Positions 8,721 through 17,454 of a stretch of 64,000 nucleotides of DNA are shown piece by piece. This DNA is from an uncultured beta proteobacterium. Its GTDB lineage: Bacteria; Pseudomonadota; Gammaproteobacteria; Burkholderiales; Burkholderiaceae_C. Below the pieces are notes generated by a model that was not told where the DNA came from, did no database searches, and saw only the letters and a list, made by a program, of their open reading frames with translations. The position numbers were made by a program, and so were the translations under genes. The stretch covers positions 19,492 through 83,491 of the forward strand of contig CAIQOO010000101.1 of the NCBI GenBank assembly GCA_903873485.1, in the 5' to 3' direction. How positions within the stretch are numbered: position 1 is the stretch's first letter; each line of letters opens with the position of its first letter.

Positions 8721-9770
8721 ATGAGCCTTTTGACACGCTGTCCGGCCTGCGAAACGCTGTACAAGCTGGTGCCGGATCAGTTGCGGATTTCGCAGGGCTG
8801 GGTCAAATGTGGTCAGTGTGGCGAAATATTTGATGCATCACGGCATCTGATCCAGATGGCCCTGGCATCCGAGATGGTGCCGCCTGAACCGGTGCCCGCC
8901 GAGACGATCCCAACCCACGATCCTGCGCCTGCCGCAGACAATTCCGCGACGCATCAGCCTGCCGAACCTGAAAACACGCTGCAAAGCAGGCTTGCAGTAA
9001 TGCCTGCAACAGAAACAGTCAAGGCAGAAGAGCCAGAACCAGCAGTCCAGGTCGCGACTGGCCTTGATCAGTTTCCGCTGCCACAGTCCAATCCCGACGA
9101 GTTGCCCATCTGTAGTGATGATGCTCCTGAAGCATCGGCCTTGATTGATCTGGCCGTCGAAAGCCGACCGCAGGAAGAGACGTCTGATCCGGTTGATTCA
9201 TCCATCGCTGCCCCCATCAGTCCTGACGGACTCGCGTCAAAGGACCAGACCGTGACTTTCCTGGGTGGAGCGGATGAGCCATCGGTGTGGCGTACCCGGG
9301 TTGGTCGGCTGGCTTTGTCGCTGGTGGCAGTTTTATTGCTTGCTGCCTTGTTGGCTCAATGGCTTTACTGGGATCGTGACCGCCTGGCAGCAGCAAATCC
9401 GCAATGGACGCCACTGTTGCAGCAGTTCTGCCAGCCCTTCAATTGCACGGTGCGTGCCTTGCAACGCATTGATGCGATTGCCATCGATGCTGCGGCCTTC
9501 AACAAATTGGGGCCAGACAACTACCGTTTGAGTTTTACCATCAAGAATCTGTCGGGTATGGTGCTCGCCATGCCAAGCGTGGAATTGACGCTGACCAATA
9601 CGCAAGATCAGGTCATTGTTCGGCGCGTGTTTTCGCGGCAAGATTTGTCCATCACTTCGGATGACTTGCCGACCGGGCTGGAAGTGCCAGTTGCAGTGAC
9701 AGTGCGTGTCAGCCCAGACGAGGCGATGCCACACATCGTGGGTTACCGATTGCTGGCTTTTTACCCTTGA
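8721..9770 (+). CDS. zinc-ribbon and DUF3426 domain membrane protein
   Basis: The N-terminal MJ0042-type zinc ribbon has two CxxC pairs (RCPACETLY and KCGQCGEIF). A long acidic, proline-rich, probably disordered linker follows (about 60-185), then one transmembrane helix (about 197-217, LALSLVAVLLLAALLAQWLYW), and a C-terminal extracytoplasmic DUF3426 domain. It is 349 residues long. The family is conserved beside accBC-prmA in betaproteobacteria; no biochemical function is known to me. It is probably the last gene of the accB operon. Confidence 0.85.
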   Translation: MSLLTRCPACETLYKLVPDQLRISQGWVKCGQCGEIFDASRHLIQMALASEMVPPEPVPAETIPTHDPAPAADNSATHQPAEPENTLQSRLAVMPATETVKAEEPEPAVQVATGLDQFPLPQSNPDELPICSDDAPEASALIDLAVESRPQEETSDPVDSSIAAPISPDGLASKDQTVTFLGGADEPSVWRTRVGRLALSLVAVLLLAALLAQWLYWDRDRLAAANPQWTPLLQQFCQPFNCTVRALQRIDAIAIDAAAFNKLGPDNYRLSFTIKNLSGMVLAMPSVELTLTNTQDQVIVRRVFSRQDLSITSDDLPTGLEVPVAVTVRVSPDEAMPHIVGYRLLAFYP

Positions 9771-9803
9771 CAAAAAAAGCCCAGTGCACACGGCAGTGGG
9801 CTT
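9771..9803 (-). terminator. terminator of the histone-H1-like gene (convergent region)
   Basis: The stem AAGCCCAGTGC/GCAGTGGGCTT has one mismatch in 11 pairs. On the minus strand it is followed by a run of T (the A7 tract at 9772-9778), the arrangement expected to end the transcript of the gene at 9828-10145. The hairpin may also stop the plus-strand transcript arriving from the DUF3426 gene. Confidence 0.65.
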
Positions 9804-9827
9804 GCCGGGAGGTTTGGTGCGCAAGGC

Positions 9828-10145
9828 TTAAGGTTTTGTGCCCGTAGGAAAAGGCCATGCTGTTCCAGGGCTGAGTCTGGTTTGCGCCGCAGGTGCCACC
9901 TTGTCGGCCACAGCCACAGTGGCCTTCTTTGCGACTGATTTTGTGGTGGTCGTTTTTTTTCCGGGTGCAGGCTTTTTTGCCACCGCAGGTGTGTCAGCAG
10001 CCGGTTGGGTTGCCGCCTTTTTGGCTGGTGCCGCCTTCTTCGGTGCTACGGCTTTTTCGACGGATGCGGCAGCTTTTTCGGGAGGTGCCGATTTCTTGGT
10101 TGCCGGGGTACTGGTTACGGGAGCCGTTTTTTTTTCAGTTGCCAT
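9828..10145 (-). CDS. lysine/alanine-rich histone H1-like protein
   Basis: A 105-residue, strongly basic, low-complexity protein made of Lys-Lys-Ala/Pro/Thr stretches (for example APKKAAPAKKAATQP), like bacterial histone H1 C-terminal-domain proteins and AlgP-type tails that bind DNA. The ATG is preceded by AAGGAGA, a very strong ribosome binding site, suggesting high expression. The last 20 or so residues are non-repetitive (TRLSPGTAWPFPTG). Such proteins are poorly conserved in sequence, so the assignment rests on composition. A terminator follows. Confidence 0.75.
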   Translation of the reverse strand: MATEKKTAPVTSTPATKKSAPPEKAAASVEKAVAPKKAAPAKKAATQPAADTPAVAKKPAPGKKTTTTKSVAKKATVAVADKVAPAAQTRLSPGTAWPFPTGTKP

Positions 10146-10372
10146 TCAATTCTCCTTGATCAATTTCAAAAAGCACTTCACGCGAATGAAGGTGCATGAA
10201 GCGATTCATGGTGTTGGGTTTTTTGCTCCCAGCAGCATGAACTTGGGTGCACAAGCGGGTGCCTGCGCCATTTTCGGCTGACCGCTTGTGAAATTGCTTG
10301 TGTCATGGTTGCGTATTATCGCCACCCGAATGCGCCAGCGGCACTGGTGTTGTGTATCCACATCGCATCAGG

Positions 10373-10978
10373 TCAAGTTTGCCTCACGGGGAAATATCCA
10401 GGCTCAAGCCCCAGTTTGTTTTGCAGTCGCAGCCAGTCAAAACCAGGTCCCGGATCAAGTTTTCGACCTGGCGCGATATGTTCATGACCTGCGATATGCG
10501 TAATCGGAAAGCGTTGCATGATGGCCGTGCACAGGCTGGCAAGGCTGGTGTATTGGGCATCTTCAAACACATCGCCTTCGAGTCCTTCAAGTTCAATGCC
10601 AATGCTGTCGTCGTTGCAGTTGCTGCGCCCCCGGTAGCTCGATACACCGGCATGCCAGGCGCGGTCATCGCAACTGACAAACTGCCAAAGCTCGCCGCTG
10701 CGGCGAATGTAAAAATGCGACGAGACGGTGATGCCTTCAATGCGCTGAAAATAGGGATGTGCCCGCCAGTCAAGCAAGTTGACAAAGAGCTGCTGCACCT
10801 GCGGGCCACCATACTGACCTGGCGGCAGGCTGATCGAGTGCAGCACGATCAGGTCAATATCGGTTGACGCCGGACGCTTGCCAAAGTTGGGCGAACGCAG
10901 TTGATTGGCCAGCAGATACCAACCGTCGAGCCACAACCCTGCACCGGCCAAATGCTTAATCGGTGTCGTCGGATTCAT
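10373..10978 (-). CDS. ampD: 1,6-anhydro-N-acetylmuramyl-L-alanine amidase
   Basis: Cytoplasmic zinc amidase that removes peptides from anhydromuropeptides during murein recycling. The amidase-2 fold is recognisable: metal-ligand regions IVLHSISLPPG (His) and AGHEHIAPGRKLDPGPGF (His and Asp), plus SSHFYIRRSGELWQFV. I prefer the ATG at 10978 (MNPTTPIKHLAG), giving about 201 residues, over the longer frame. It overlaps the 3' end of pilR by 23 bases, so translation is probably coupled. It works upstream of Mpl, also in this window, in the same recycling route. Confidence 0.93.
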   Translation of the reverse strand: MNPTTPIKHLAGAGLWLDGWYLLANQLRSPNFGKRPASTDIDLIVLHSISLPPGQYGGPQVQQLFVNLLDWRAHPYFQRIEGITVSSHFYIRRSGELWQFVSCDDRAWHAGVSSYRGRSNCNDDSIGIELEGLEGDVFEDAQYTSLASLCTAIMQRFPITHIAGHEHIAPGRKLDPGPGFDWLRLQNKLGLEPGYFPVRQT

Positions 10979-12428
10979 CGCCAGTTTCACCAGTCTGAGG
11001 TGATTCAATCTGCAAGCGTGTAATGCGGTAGCGCATTTGTCGCAAGCTCAAACCCAATTTTGCGGCGGCTGCGGTGCGGTTGAAACCGGTCTCCTTCAGC
11101 GTTTGCTGCAGAATCTCGCGCTCCAGTTTGTCAAGATGACTTTGCAGGTCGGCGGGAATTTCTATCGCAGGTACTTTGGGTTCAGTGGCGGCAGTGCCGG
11201 CCAGTTTGCTTGCTGCAACCGGCAGCAGTTGCAGCGTTGAATCAAGTTGCAGGTTTTGCCCATCTCCCAAGGCGACAGCCCGGTACAGCAGGTTTTCGAG
11301 TTCACGCACATTGCCAGGCATCGACAGGCGAGAGAGTTCTTCGAGAACGCCGGCGGGCAACACCGGTGTCGGGATGGCGGACTCCTCCGCGATGCGGGCC
11401 AGCAACACGGCGCACAGCTCGGGCAAATCTTCGGTACGTTCCCGCAACGGCGCGATCACCATGTCAATGACGTTGAGGCGATAAAACAGGTCTTGCCGGA
11501 AGTGCCCCTCCTGCACCTCCTGCGCCAGGTTTTTGTGGGTGGCGCTGACAATCCGCACATCGACCGGCTCTTCCTGGGTCGATCCGAGTGGTCGAATGCG
11601 CCGCTCCTGAATCGCCCGCAATAACTTCGATTGCATGGCCAGCGGCAAGTCACCGATTTCATCCAGAAACAGGGTGCCACCGCGGGCCGCCTGAAAAAAG
11701 CCTTCACGGTCCTGCTGGGCACCGGTATAGGCCCCTTTTTTCACCCCGAAAAATTCTGCTTCCAGCAGGTTTTCCGGGATCGCGCTGCAGTTCACGGCAA
11801 CCCATGGGCCTTTGACACGATGGCTATTGGCATGGATCGCATAGGCCACCAGTTCCTTGCCCGTGCCCGACTCGCCGGTCACCATCACCGGGGCCATGCT
11901 GGTAGCGACTTTGAGAATACGCTCCTTGACCTGGCTCATGCAAAGCGACTTGCCGACCAGTCTGCTTAAGGCTCTTTGCCCCAGGGCACCTGAAGCGGCC
12001 AGTGGCACCTCTTTGGCCTGGGCAACTGATTCGGCCCCGGCTGTGCCGGGGCCAATTCGCACGGCTGCCGCCACCACACTGCGAAACTGCTTTAGGTCAA
12101 CCGGTTTGGTCAGGTAGTCAAAAGCCCCGGCTTTCAGCGCTTCTACCGCATTCTGGGTTGAACCGTAAGCGGTGATGACAACGCATCGCTCTTCCCGATG
12201 TTTGGCCTTCAGGTCGGTGATGAGGGACATGCCCAAGCCATCGGGCAAGCGCATGTCGGTGATCATCACATCAAAATGATGTTCGGCCAACAGGGTTTGG
12301 GCTTGCAGCAAGTTCTCGGCAGTGTCGATTCGATAACCTTCACGCAGCAGCGTCAGCTCGTAGAGCGCGCGCAAATCCGGTTCATCATCAACCACCAGAA
12401 TGCGGGCAGGGCTGTTTGAGGTGTGCAT
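10956..12428 (-). CDS. pilR: sigma-54-dependent response regulator PilR
   Basis: NtrC-type activator of type IV pilus genes. The ATG at 12428 (MHTSNSPARILVVDDEP) gives 490 residues; the longer 609-residue frame would run through pilS and is wrong. The receiver domain has its phosphoacceptor Asp at residue 58 (VMITDMRLPDG). The AAA+ domain has Walker A GESGTGKE and a GAFTGA-loop variant GAYTGA that contacts sigma-54. A Fis-type helix-turn-helix (NRTAAAAKLGLSLRQMRYRI) is at the C-terminus. It follows pilS after 4 bases. The pilin target genes are not in this window. Confidence 0.9.
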   Translation of the reverse strand: MHTSNSPARILVVDDEPDLRALYELTLLREGYRIDTAENLLQAQTLLAEHHFDVMITDMRLPDGLGMSLITDLKAKHREERCVVITAYGSTQNAVEALKAGAFDYLTKPVDLKQFRSVVAAAVRIGPGTAGAESVAQAKEVPLAASGALGQRALSRLVGKSLCMSQVKERILKVATSMAPVMVTGESGTGKELVAYAIHANSHRVKGPWVAVNCSAIPENLLEAEFFGVKKGAYTGAQQDREGFFQAARGGTLFLDEIGDLPLAMQSKLLRAIQERRIRPLGSTQEEPVDVRIVSATHKNLAQEVQEGHFRQDLFYRLNVIDMVIAPLRERTEDLPELCAVLLARIAEESAIPTPVLPAGVLEELSRLSMPGNVRELENLLYRAVALGDGQNLQLDSTLQLLPVAASKLAGTAATEPKVPAIEIPADLQSHLDKLEREILQQTLKETGFNRTAAAAKLGLSLRQMRYRITRLQIESPQTGETGDESDDTD

Positions 12429-12432
12429 GGTG

Positions 12433-14163
12433 TCAGGCGGGCTCCTTGCCGGGCTGAATCGCAAATGGGACAGACTTGAAAACAACGCTGAACTCGTTGC
12501 CAAAACGGTTTTCCCCCTGCACCGACCGAGTGCGGCGGCCATAGCTGATGGTGGCTCCATTGCTGGCACAAAGTTCACGGCAAATATACAGTCCAAGGCC
12601 GCTGGATCGGCTCTCCGACGAAAAAAACGGTTCAAACAGGTGTTGTTCGACCGCAGGCTCCAGCGGCGCACCATCACTCCAGACAAACAGGCTGGCCTGG
12701 GATGGCGGTTTGGTCGCTGGTTCAATATTGGCGCTGATCTGCATGCAGCCGGCTTGGCCACTGGCGTAGCGCCGGGCATTGTCAAGCAGGTTGATCAAAA
12801 TGCGCCGCAGATGTTCAGGATCAAAAATGACCGTGGCAGTGCCCGGCGGCAAGTTCATCAGCAGTTCGGCGCTGACCTTGTTCTGAATGCTCCAGTCACG
12901 ACAGATTCGCCGAACCGTTGCGGTCAAATCCAGACTGGACTGCGCCTGCGTGTTGTCAAGTGTCGGTGCGTGGGTCAGATGCAGTACATCGCAGACAATT
13001 TTTTCAAGTCGAAGGGCGTTTTGTTGCACCATGGTGGCGAGCCGAAGCTGCACTGGATCAGTCAAGTCCTCGGCCAGCAGCGCGTTGGCCTGCATGATGG
13101 CTGCCAGCGGGTTGCGAATCTCGTGCGCTACAGCGGCAGACATTCGTCCCATGCCGGCCAGCTTCTCGGCGCGTATGCGTGCCTGAATCTCGCGCTGATC
13201 TTGCATGAAGACAACACACAACACCTGTGCGTCATGGTTCAGCGGGGCGGTGAGTTGCGTGCGGACCCAAAGGCTGCGCTGAACTGCTCCCGCATGCTCA
13301 ATGGCAATGTCTGATTGCTGTGCCAGTCGGCTGGAAAAACTGGCGGCCACCACATCGCGCAGCGCTTGCCAACCGGGGCGCGCATTCAAATTCAGTTCCA
13401 TCTCCGGAGCTTGTCTGAGCAGGCCCAGCACCTGCCGCGCAGCGGGGTTGGCTGAACGCAACTGACCGCGTTCATCGACTACCAGAATGGCATCGGTCAG
13501 GGACTTGATGACCAGTTCATTGACCTGACGCTGCACGGTCGCAGCCAGTTGACTGTGTTGCGCCCGCAATTCAACACTGGCCAAGCGCATGGCCAACTGG
13601 CTGGCGACGAATGAAATGGCGAAGCACGCAGCACCGGTCAGGGCTGCCTGTAAAAAATGGGTGCTCGCATCGCCCGGTGTCTGAAACGACAACCAGGCAG
13701 CATATGCAAACAACAAGAGGGTTACGCCAGCCGCTGCCCCAGTGGCCAGAAGCATTGAGCCAAGTATGCTGGCCATCAAGACCGGCAGGGCAAAAAGCGG
13801 CGTGTAATTGATGCCGCTGTTCTGAAAAATCTGCAACGCCGCAAACGTGACCACATCAACACCGACTGTTCGCATCCATTGGCCATCAAAGCGTTCATCG
13901 AGTTGCTGGGGTTGTGCAGTCAAACGCACGATCAGTGCCGCGATCAGATAGGCGACGCAGATCAGCAAGGGCGTACTGCGCTGGACTGATGAGAGCAGGA
14001 AAATACCCGATTGAAGCAAGACAAAAACGATGCCCAGAGTGACGCGTGCCGTCATGAAACCGAGCCACAAGCGCTCGAACTCATGTGGTGCGGTGTTTGG
14101 GGTCAAACCAGTCATCATTACTGCCGGGCTGTGCCAGAATGAATTTTCTGGCGCTTGACGCAT
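12433..14163 (-). CDS. pilS: sensor histidine kinase PilS
   Basis: Membrane sensor partner of PilR. The N-terminal half has about six hydrophobic segments between residues 35 and 195, then a PAS-like region (about 215-320), a HisKA domain with the phosphorylated histidine at residue 347 (AVAHEIRNPLAAI), and a HATPase domain with SGLGLYICRELC. The ATG at 14163 directly follows the TGA of the upstream small gene (TGAATG), giving 576 residues and likely coupled translation. Order, spacing and domain layout support PilS over a generic NtrB-like kinase. Confidence 0.88.
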   Translation of the reverse strand: MRQAPENSFWHSPAVMMTGLTPNTAPHEFERLWLGFMTARVTLGIVFVLLQSGIFLLSSVQRSTPLLICVAYLIAALIVRLTAQPQQLDERFDGQWMRTVGVDVVTFAALQIFQNSGINYTPLFALPVLMASILGSMLLATGAAAGVTLLLFAYAAWLSFQTPGDASTHFLQAALTGAACFAISFVASQLAMRLASVELRAQHSQLAATVQRQVNELVIKSLTDAILVVDERGQLRSANPAARQVLGLLRQAPEMELNLNARPGWQALRDVVAASFSSRLAQQSDIAIEHAGAVQRSLWVRTQLTAPLNHDAQVLCVVFMQDQREIQARIRAEKLAGMGRMSAAVAHEIRNPLAAIMQANALLAEDLTDPVQLRLATMVQQNALRLEKIVCDVLHLTHAPTLDNTQAQSSLDLTATVRRICRDWSIQNKVSAELLMNLPPGTATVIFDPEHLRRILINLLDNARRYASGQAGCMQISANIEPATKPPSQASLFVWSDGAPLEPAVEQHLFEPFFSSESRSSGLGLYICRELCASNGATISYGRRTRSVQGENRFGNEFSVVFKSVPFAIQPGKEPA

Positions 14164-14388
14164 TCAAGATTCCGATTGTTGCAGATGATCCACACTGCAA
14201 TATGCCCCTTGTTTTCCGATCACGATCTCGTCGCCCGGAATATGCATGCCACAACGGCTGCAACTCACCATGTCAAGTGGCTTGCGGGGCTCGGGTTTTG
14301 CAGGTGGTGACTTGTCGGCGGCACCCTGGCGGCTGCGCCATAACCAAACGCCGGCAATCAGAACCAGCAACAGTAGCAATGGTCTCAT
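14164..14388 (-). CDS. small PP0621-type protein with N-terminal membrane segment
   Basis: 74 residues: one hydrophobic N-terminal segment (MRPLLLLLVLIAGVWLW), a charged proline/lysine linker, and a C-terminal four-cysteine-type module (SCSRCGMHIPGDE ... YCSVDHL) resembling a small metal-binding treble clef. The ATG overlaps the stop of the upstream ypjD-like gene by 4 bases (ATGA) and the stop abuts the pilS ATG, so it is embedded in the operon. Its length is typical of the uncharacterised PP0621 family. Function unknown. Confidence 0.75.
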   Translation of the reverse strand: MRPLLLLLVLIAGVWLWRSRQGAADKSPPAKPEPRKPLDMVSCSRCGMHIPGDEIVIGKQGAYCSVDHLQQSES

Positions 14389-15188
14389 AGGCTGCGCCCC
14401 AGAATGACTTCCAGCACAAAACGCGAGCCCACATAAGCCAGCAGCAGCAACCCGGAGCCGGCATACAAGACCCGGGTGGCGCGCCGCCCGCGCCAGCCAA
14501 ACCGGGCACGCCCGACCAACAAAACGGCAAACGTCAGCCAGGAGAGAACTGAAAACGATGTCTTGTGATCCCATTTGATCGCGTGGGTATTGCCGTACAA
14601 ATGCGTGCCAAAGAAAAAACCAGCCAGCAAGGTGGCGGACAACAACACAAACCCCACAGCCACAAAGCGAAAAGTCAAACGCTCCATGGTCAGCAAAGGC
14701 AAGCCGACATGACTGTCAGCGGCAACTCTGATGCGCGCCTCAGCCCGGTTCAGCAGCCAGGCATGAACCACCGCCACGGCAAACAAGCCATAAGATGCAA
14801 TGCCCAGCGCCCAGTGCAGTGGCAACCAGCCCGATGCTGCCGCGTTGAGGAGGCTACCCGGGAACAACAGTGCCAGCAGCACGGCAGCGCCACCCACTCC
14901 GGCCAGCAGCCAGTGTGTCTTGAGTTGCGGATACACATAGCTCTCAATGGCATACACCAGCCCAACCAGCCAGGCGGTGACGGACAGGGCCGGGGCAAAT
15001 CCAAACCGGGGCTGGCTGCCCCACAGTCCGATAAGCACCAGCATCCCGTGCAAAGACCAGGCCAGCCAGACAATGCTGCGGGCCAGTGTTTGGCTTGACC
15101 GCGCTGCGCTGGCGGCACAAGCGGCATAAGCCGCAGCAGTTCCCAGGGTGAGCGTCAGCATCAAAGGAGAGGCACTGGCTAAAATCAT
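14385..15188 (-). CDS. CcsA/YpjD-like cytochrome c assembly membrane protein
   Basis: About 267 residues and mostly hydrophobic, with roughly eight membrane segments. The region HWALGIASYGLFAVAVVHAW and the late HKTSFSVLSWLTF segment fit the cytochrome c assembly/CcsA-like family to which YpjD belongs. The ATG at 15188 is chosen; a GTG two codons upstream is possible. It is first in the operon ypjD-like, PP0621-like, pilS, pilR, ampD and divergent from ffh. Whether it handles haem is unknown. Confidence 0.8.
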   Translation of the reverse strand: MILASASPLMLTLTLGTAAAYAACAASAARSSQTLARSIVWLAWSLHGMLVLIGLWGSQPRFGFAPALSVTAWLVGLVYAIESYVYPQLKTHWLLAGVGGAAVLLALLFPGSLLNAAASGWLPLHWALGIASYGLFAVAVVHAWLLNRAEARIRVAADSHVGLPLLTMERLTFRFVAVGFVLLSATLLAGFFFGTHLYGNTHAIKWDHKTSFSVLSWLTFAVLLVGRARFGWRGRRATRVLYAGSGLLLLAYVGSRFVLEVILGRSL

Positions 15189-15267
15189 GCACACAGTTTA
15201 GCGTTTTGTACTTTGCCATTGTTTCGTGGCATCAACCCAGGCTCCGCTTGCCGGATCATTCTCTTAT
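15189..15267. promoter_or_regulatory. divergent intergenic region between the ypjD-like gene and ffh
   Basis: A 79-base gap between divergent start codons must hold the 5' signals for both operons. No promoter stands out clearly enough to name individual boxes. Confidence 0.35.
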
Positions 15268-16632
15268 ATGGCTTCCGTCCTTACCGACAAACTTACCCGC
15301 CTCGTTAAAGAAATTCGGGGCCAGGCCCGCATCACCGAAACCAATGTCGCTGACATGCTGCGCGAGGTGCGCATGGCGCTGCTTGAAGCCGACGTGGCAC
15401 TGCCGGTGGTGCGCGATTTTATTGCCCGGGTCAAGGAAAAGGCACTGGGGCAAGATGTCATGGGCTCGCTCAGCCCAGGACAGGCACTGGTCTCCATCGT
15501 CAGCAAGGAACTGGCTGCCACCATGGGGGAAGGTGTGGCCGACATCAATCTGGCGGCCCAGCCTCCGGCTGTCATCCTGATGGCGGGTTTGCAGGGTGCC
15601 GGCAAAACCACCACCACCGGCAAACTGGCCAAGCACCTGATCGAGAAACGCAACAAAAAGGTGCTGACGGTGTCAGGCGATGTCTATCGACCGGCCGCCA
15701 TCGAGCAGTTGAAAACCGTCACCGCGCAGGCCGGTGCCCAGTGGTTTGCCAGCACGCCGGATCAAAAACCAGTCGATATTGCGCTGGCCGCGCTGGACTA
15801 CGCCCGCAAACATTACTTTGATGTGTTGCTGGTCGATACGGCCGGTCGGCTGGCCATTGATGCCGCTCTGATGCAGGAGATTCGTGAATTACACGCGGCC
15901 ATTCATCCGGTGGAAACCCTGTTTGTGGTAGATGCGATGCAGGGCCAGGATGCCGTGAACACCGCCAGGGCGTTCACGGAGGCATTGCCCCTGACGGGCA
16001 TCATCTTGACCAAGCTTGACGGTGATTCGCGTGGTGGCGCTGCATTGTCGGTGCGTCAAGTGACCGGTGCCCCCATCAAATTTGCCGGTACCAGCGAAAA
16101 GCTCGATGGTCTGGAGGTGTTTGATGCCGAACGTCACGCCGGGCGAGTGCTCGGCATGGGTGACATTGTTGCGCTGGTCGAACAGGTGACCGCCGGGGTC
16201 GATATGGCAACGGCGCAAAAACTCGCCGCCAAATTCAAAAGCGGCGCCAGTTTTGATTTGAATGATTTTCTGGGCCAGATCCAGCAGATGAAGCAAATGG
16301 GCGGATTGAGCAGCCTGATGGACAAGTTACCCGCCGCCATGGCAGCTAAAGCGGGTCAGGTCGATATGGGACAGGTTGAAAAGGACATCAAGCGCAAGGA
16401 AGGCATCATCCACAGTATGACCCCGCAAGAGCGCAGCAAACCCGAGCTGATCAAGGCCACCCGCAAACGCCGCATTGCCACCGGCGCCGGCGTGCAAGTG
16501 CAGGAAGTCAACCGCATGCTCAAAGAATTCGAGCAAATGCAAGACATGATGAAAAAAATGAAAGACGGCGGCATGATGAAGATGATGAAACGCCTCGGCG
16601 GCATGAAAGGCATGCCGAAAATGCCTTTCTGA
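15268..16632 (+). CDS. ffh: signal recognition particle protein Ffh
   Basis: GTPase that recognises signal sequences on nascent chains and delivers ribosomes to FtsY at the membrane, together with 4.5S RNA. The ATG at 15268 (MASVLTDKLTRLVKEIRGQARI) gives 454 residues; the TTG-type extension to 15226 is rejected. NG domain with G1 GLQGAGKTTTTGKL, DTAGRL and TKLDGDSRGGAAL; the C-terminal methionine-rich M domain ends in a KMKDGGMMKMMKR-type tail. The RNA partner gene was not found here. Confidence 0.97.
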   Translation: MASVLTDKLTRLVKEIRGQARITETNVADMLREVRMALLEADVALPVVRDFIARVKEKALGQDVMGSLSPGQALVSIVSKELAATMGEGVADINLAAQPPAVILMAGLQGAGKTTTTGKLAKHLIEKRNKKVLTVSGDVYRPAAIEQLKTVTAQAGAQWFASTPDQKPVDIALAALDYARKHYFDVLLVDTAGRLAIDAALMQEIRELHAAIHPVETLFVVDAMQGQDAVNTARAFTEALPLTGIILTKLDGDSRGGAALSVRQVTGAPIKFAGTSEKLDGLEVFDAERHAGRVLGMGDIVALVEQVTAGVDMATAQKLAAKFKSGASFDLNDFLGQIQQMKQMGGLSSLMDKLPAAMAAKAGQVDMGQVEKDIKRKEGIIHSMTPQERSKPELIKATRKRRIATGAGVQVQEVNRMLKEFEQMQDMMKKMKDGGMMKMMKRLGGMKGMPKMPF

Positions 16633-16692
16633 GAAATGACAAGAACTTTCTCGTCAAACCCAAACAGCAAAATTCCTTCGCAACGAATGCGC

Positions 16693-17394
16693 TCAAAACA
16701 GATCGATCGAACCGCCTGAAGTCAATTGTGCCAAAGACAGCGCATTGCCTTTTCGCTCTTCAATAACCAGATTCTCCGGATGCGCATGGGCCAAGCGCTT
16801 GACAAGTGCCTTGCCGGAAGATGGAAAAAAACAGACTTTTCTCGGATGAATGTCAAGGACGTCCTGCGACACAACCGGGATTCGCTCGGTCAACAAATAA
16901 TCAAGGACAAATTTCGTATTTCTTTCGCCAACATTCATTGTGGTAAACCCGGCCATCACCTGAGCGCCACCAAAAACCTTGGCCTGCATCGATTCTCTGC
17001 GAGCACCCAGCTTCAACAACTGGTTTATCAAAAGTTCCATTGCATAGGATCCATAGCGACCACAGCCGTCCTGGCCGTCGCCTTCAGGCAACATGAAATG
17101 GTTCATGCCGCCAGCCCGTGCTCTGGAGTCCCAAATGCAAGCAGAGATGCATGAGCCCAGGACTGTCATGATCATCATGTCGTCCATCGAGACAAAATAC
17201 TCGCCTGGGAGCACTTTCACCGCATCGTACTGAAATTGGGAATCACGATAGAAAAAACATGCTTCACCCGGGCTGCGGGGCAAGGCTTTGACTCGATCAA
17301 ATCGTGAACCGCCAGCCATTTCTTGTTTCGCCAAAACCGGCTGATCAAACCGCCGCATTGAAGCTGCATGGTCACAGGATGAGGGTAAATTCAT
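16693..17394 (-). CDS. cheD: chemoreceptor glutamine deamidase CheD
   Basis: Deamidates glutamines on methyl-accepting chemotaxis receptors. The conserved core is present: catalytic Cys in TVLGSCISACIWD, His in GGMNHFMLPE, and the later GGAQVMAGF segment. Start uncertain: ATG 17394 is used (233 aa), but the frame is open to a TTG at 17445, 10 bases past the cheR stop, and ATG 17358 is also possible; none has a clear ribosome binding site. The C-terminus is GGSIDLF, matched by the tail of the CheZ-like protein at the other end of this operon. Last gene of the chemotaxis operon; no cheB follows. Confidence 0.88.
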   Translation of the reverse strand: MNLPSSCDHAASMRRFDQPVLAKQEMAGGSRFDRVKALPRSPGEACFFYRDSQFQYDAVKVLPGEYFVSMDDMMIMTVLGSCISACIWDSRARAGGMNHFMLPEGDGQDGCGRYGSYAMELLINQLLKLGARRESMQAKVFGGAQVMAGFTTMNVGERNTKFVLDYLLTERIPVVSQDVLDIHPRKVCFFPSSGKALVKRLAHAHPENLVIEERKGNALSLAQLTSGGSIDLF

Positions 17395-17454
17395 GACCAA
17401 ACCACGAGCAGGGCAGCCCAGTAGCCCAAGCTCGACCCAAGGCAAAGGCAGGAC

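Noticed and set aside
10146-10372. Plus-strand ORFs through the histone-like gene and ampD (9838..10281, 10298..10867)
   Set aside because: They are antisense to supported genes and have no ribosome binding site or recognisable domain.
12433-12785. N-terminal extension of pilR up to 12785 (609 aa)
   Set aside because: It would run through the end of pilS, and the response-regulator domain begins exactly at ATG 12428.
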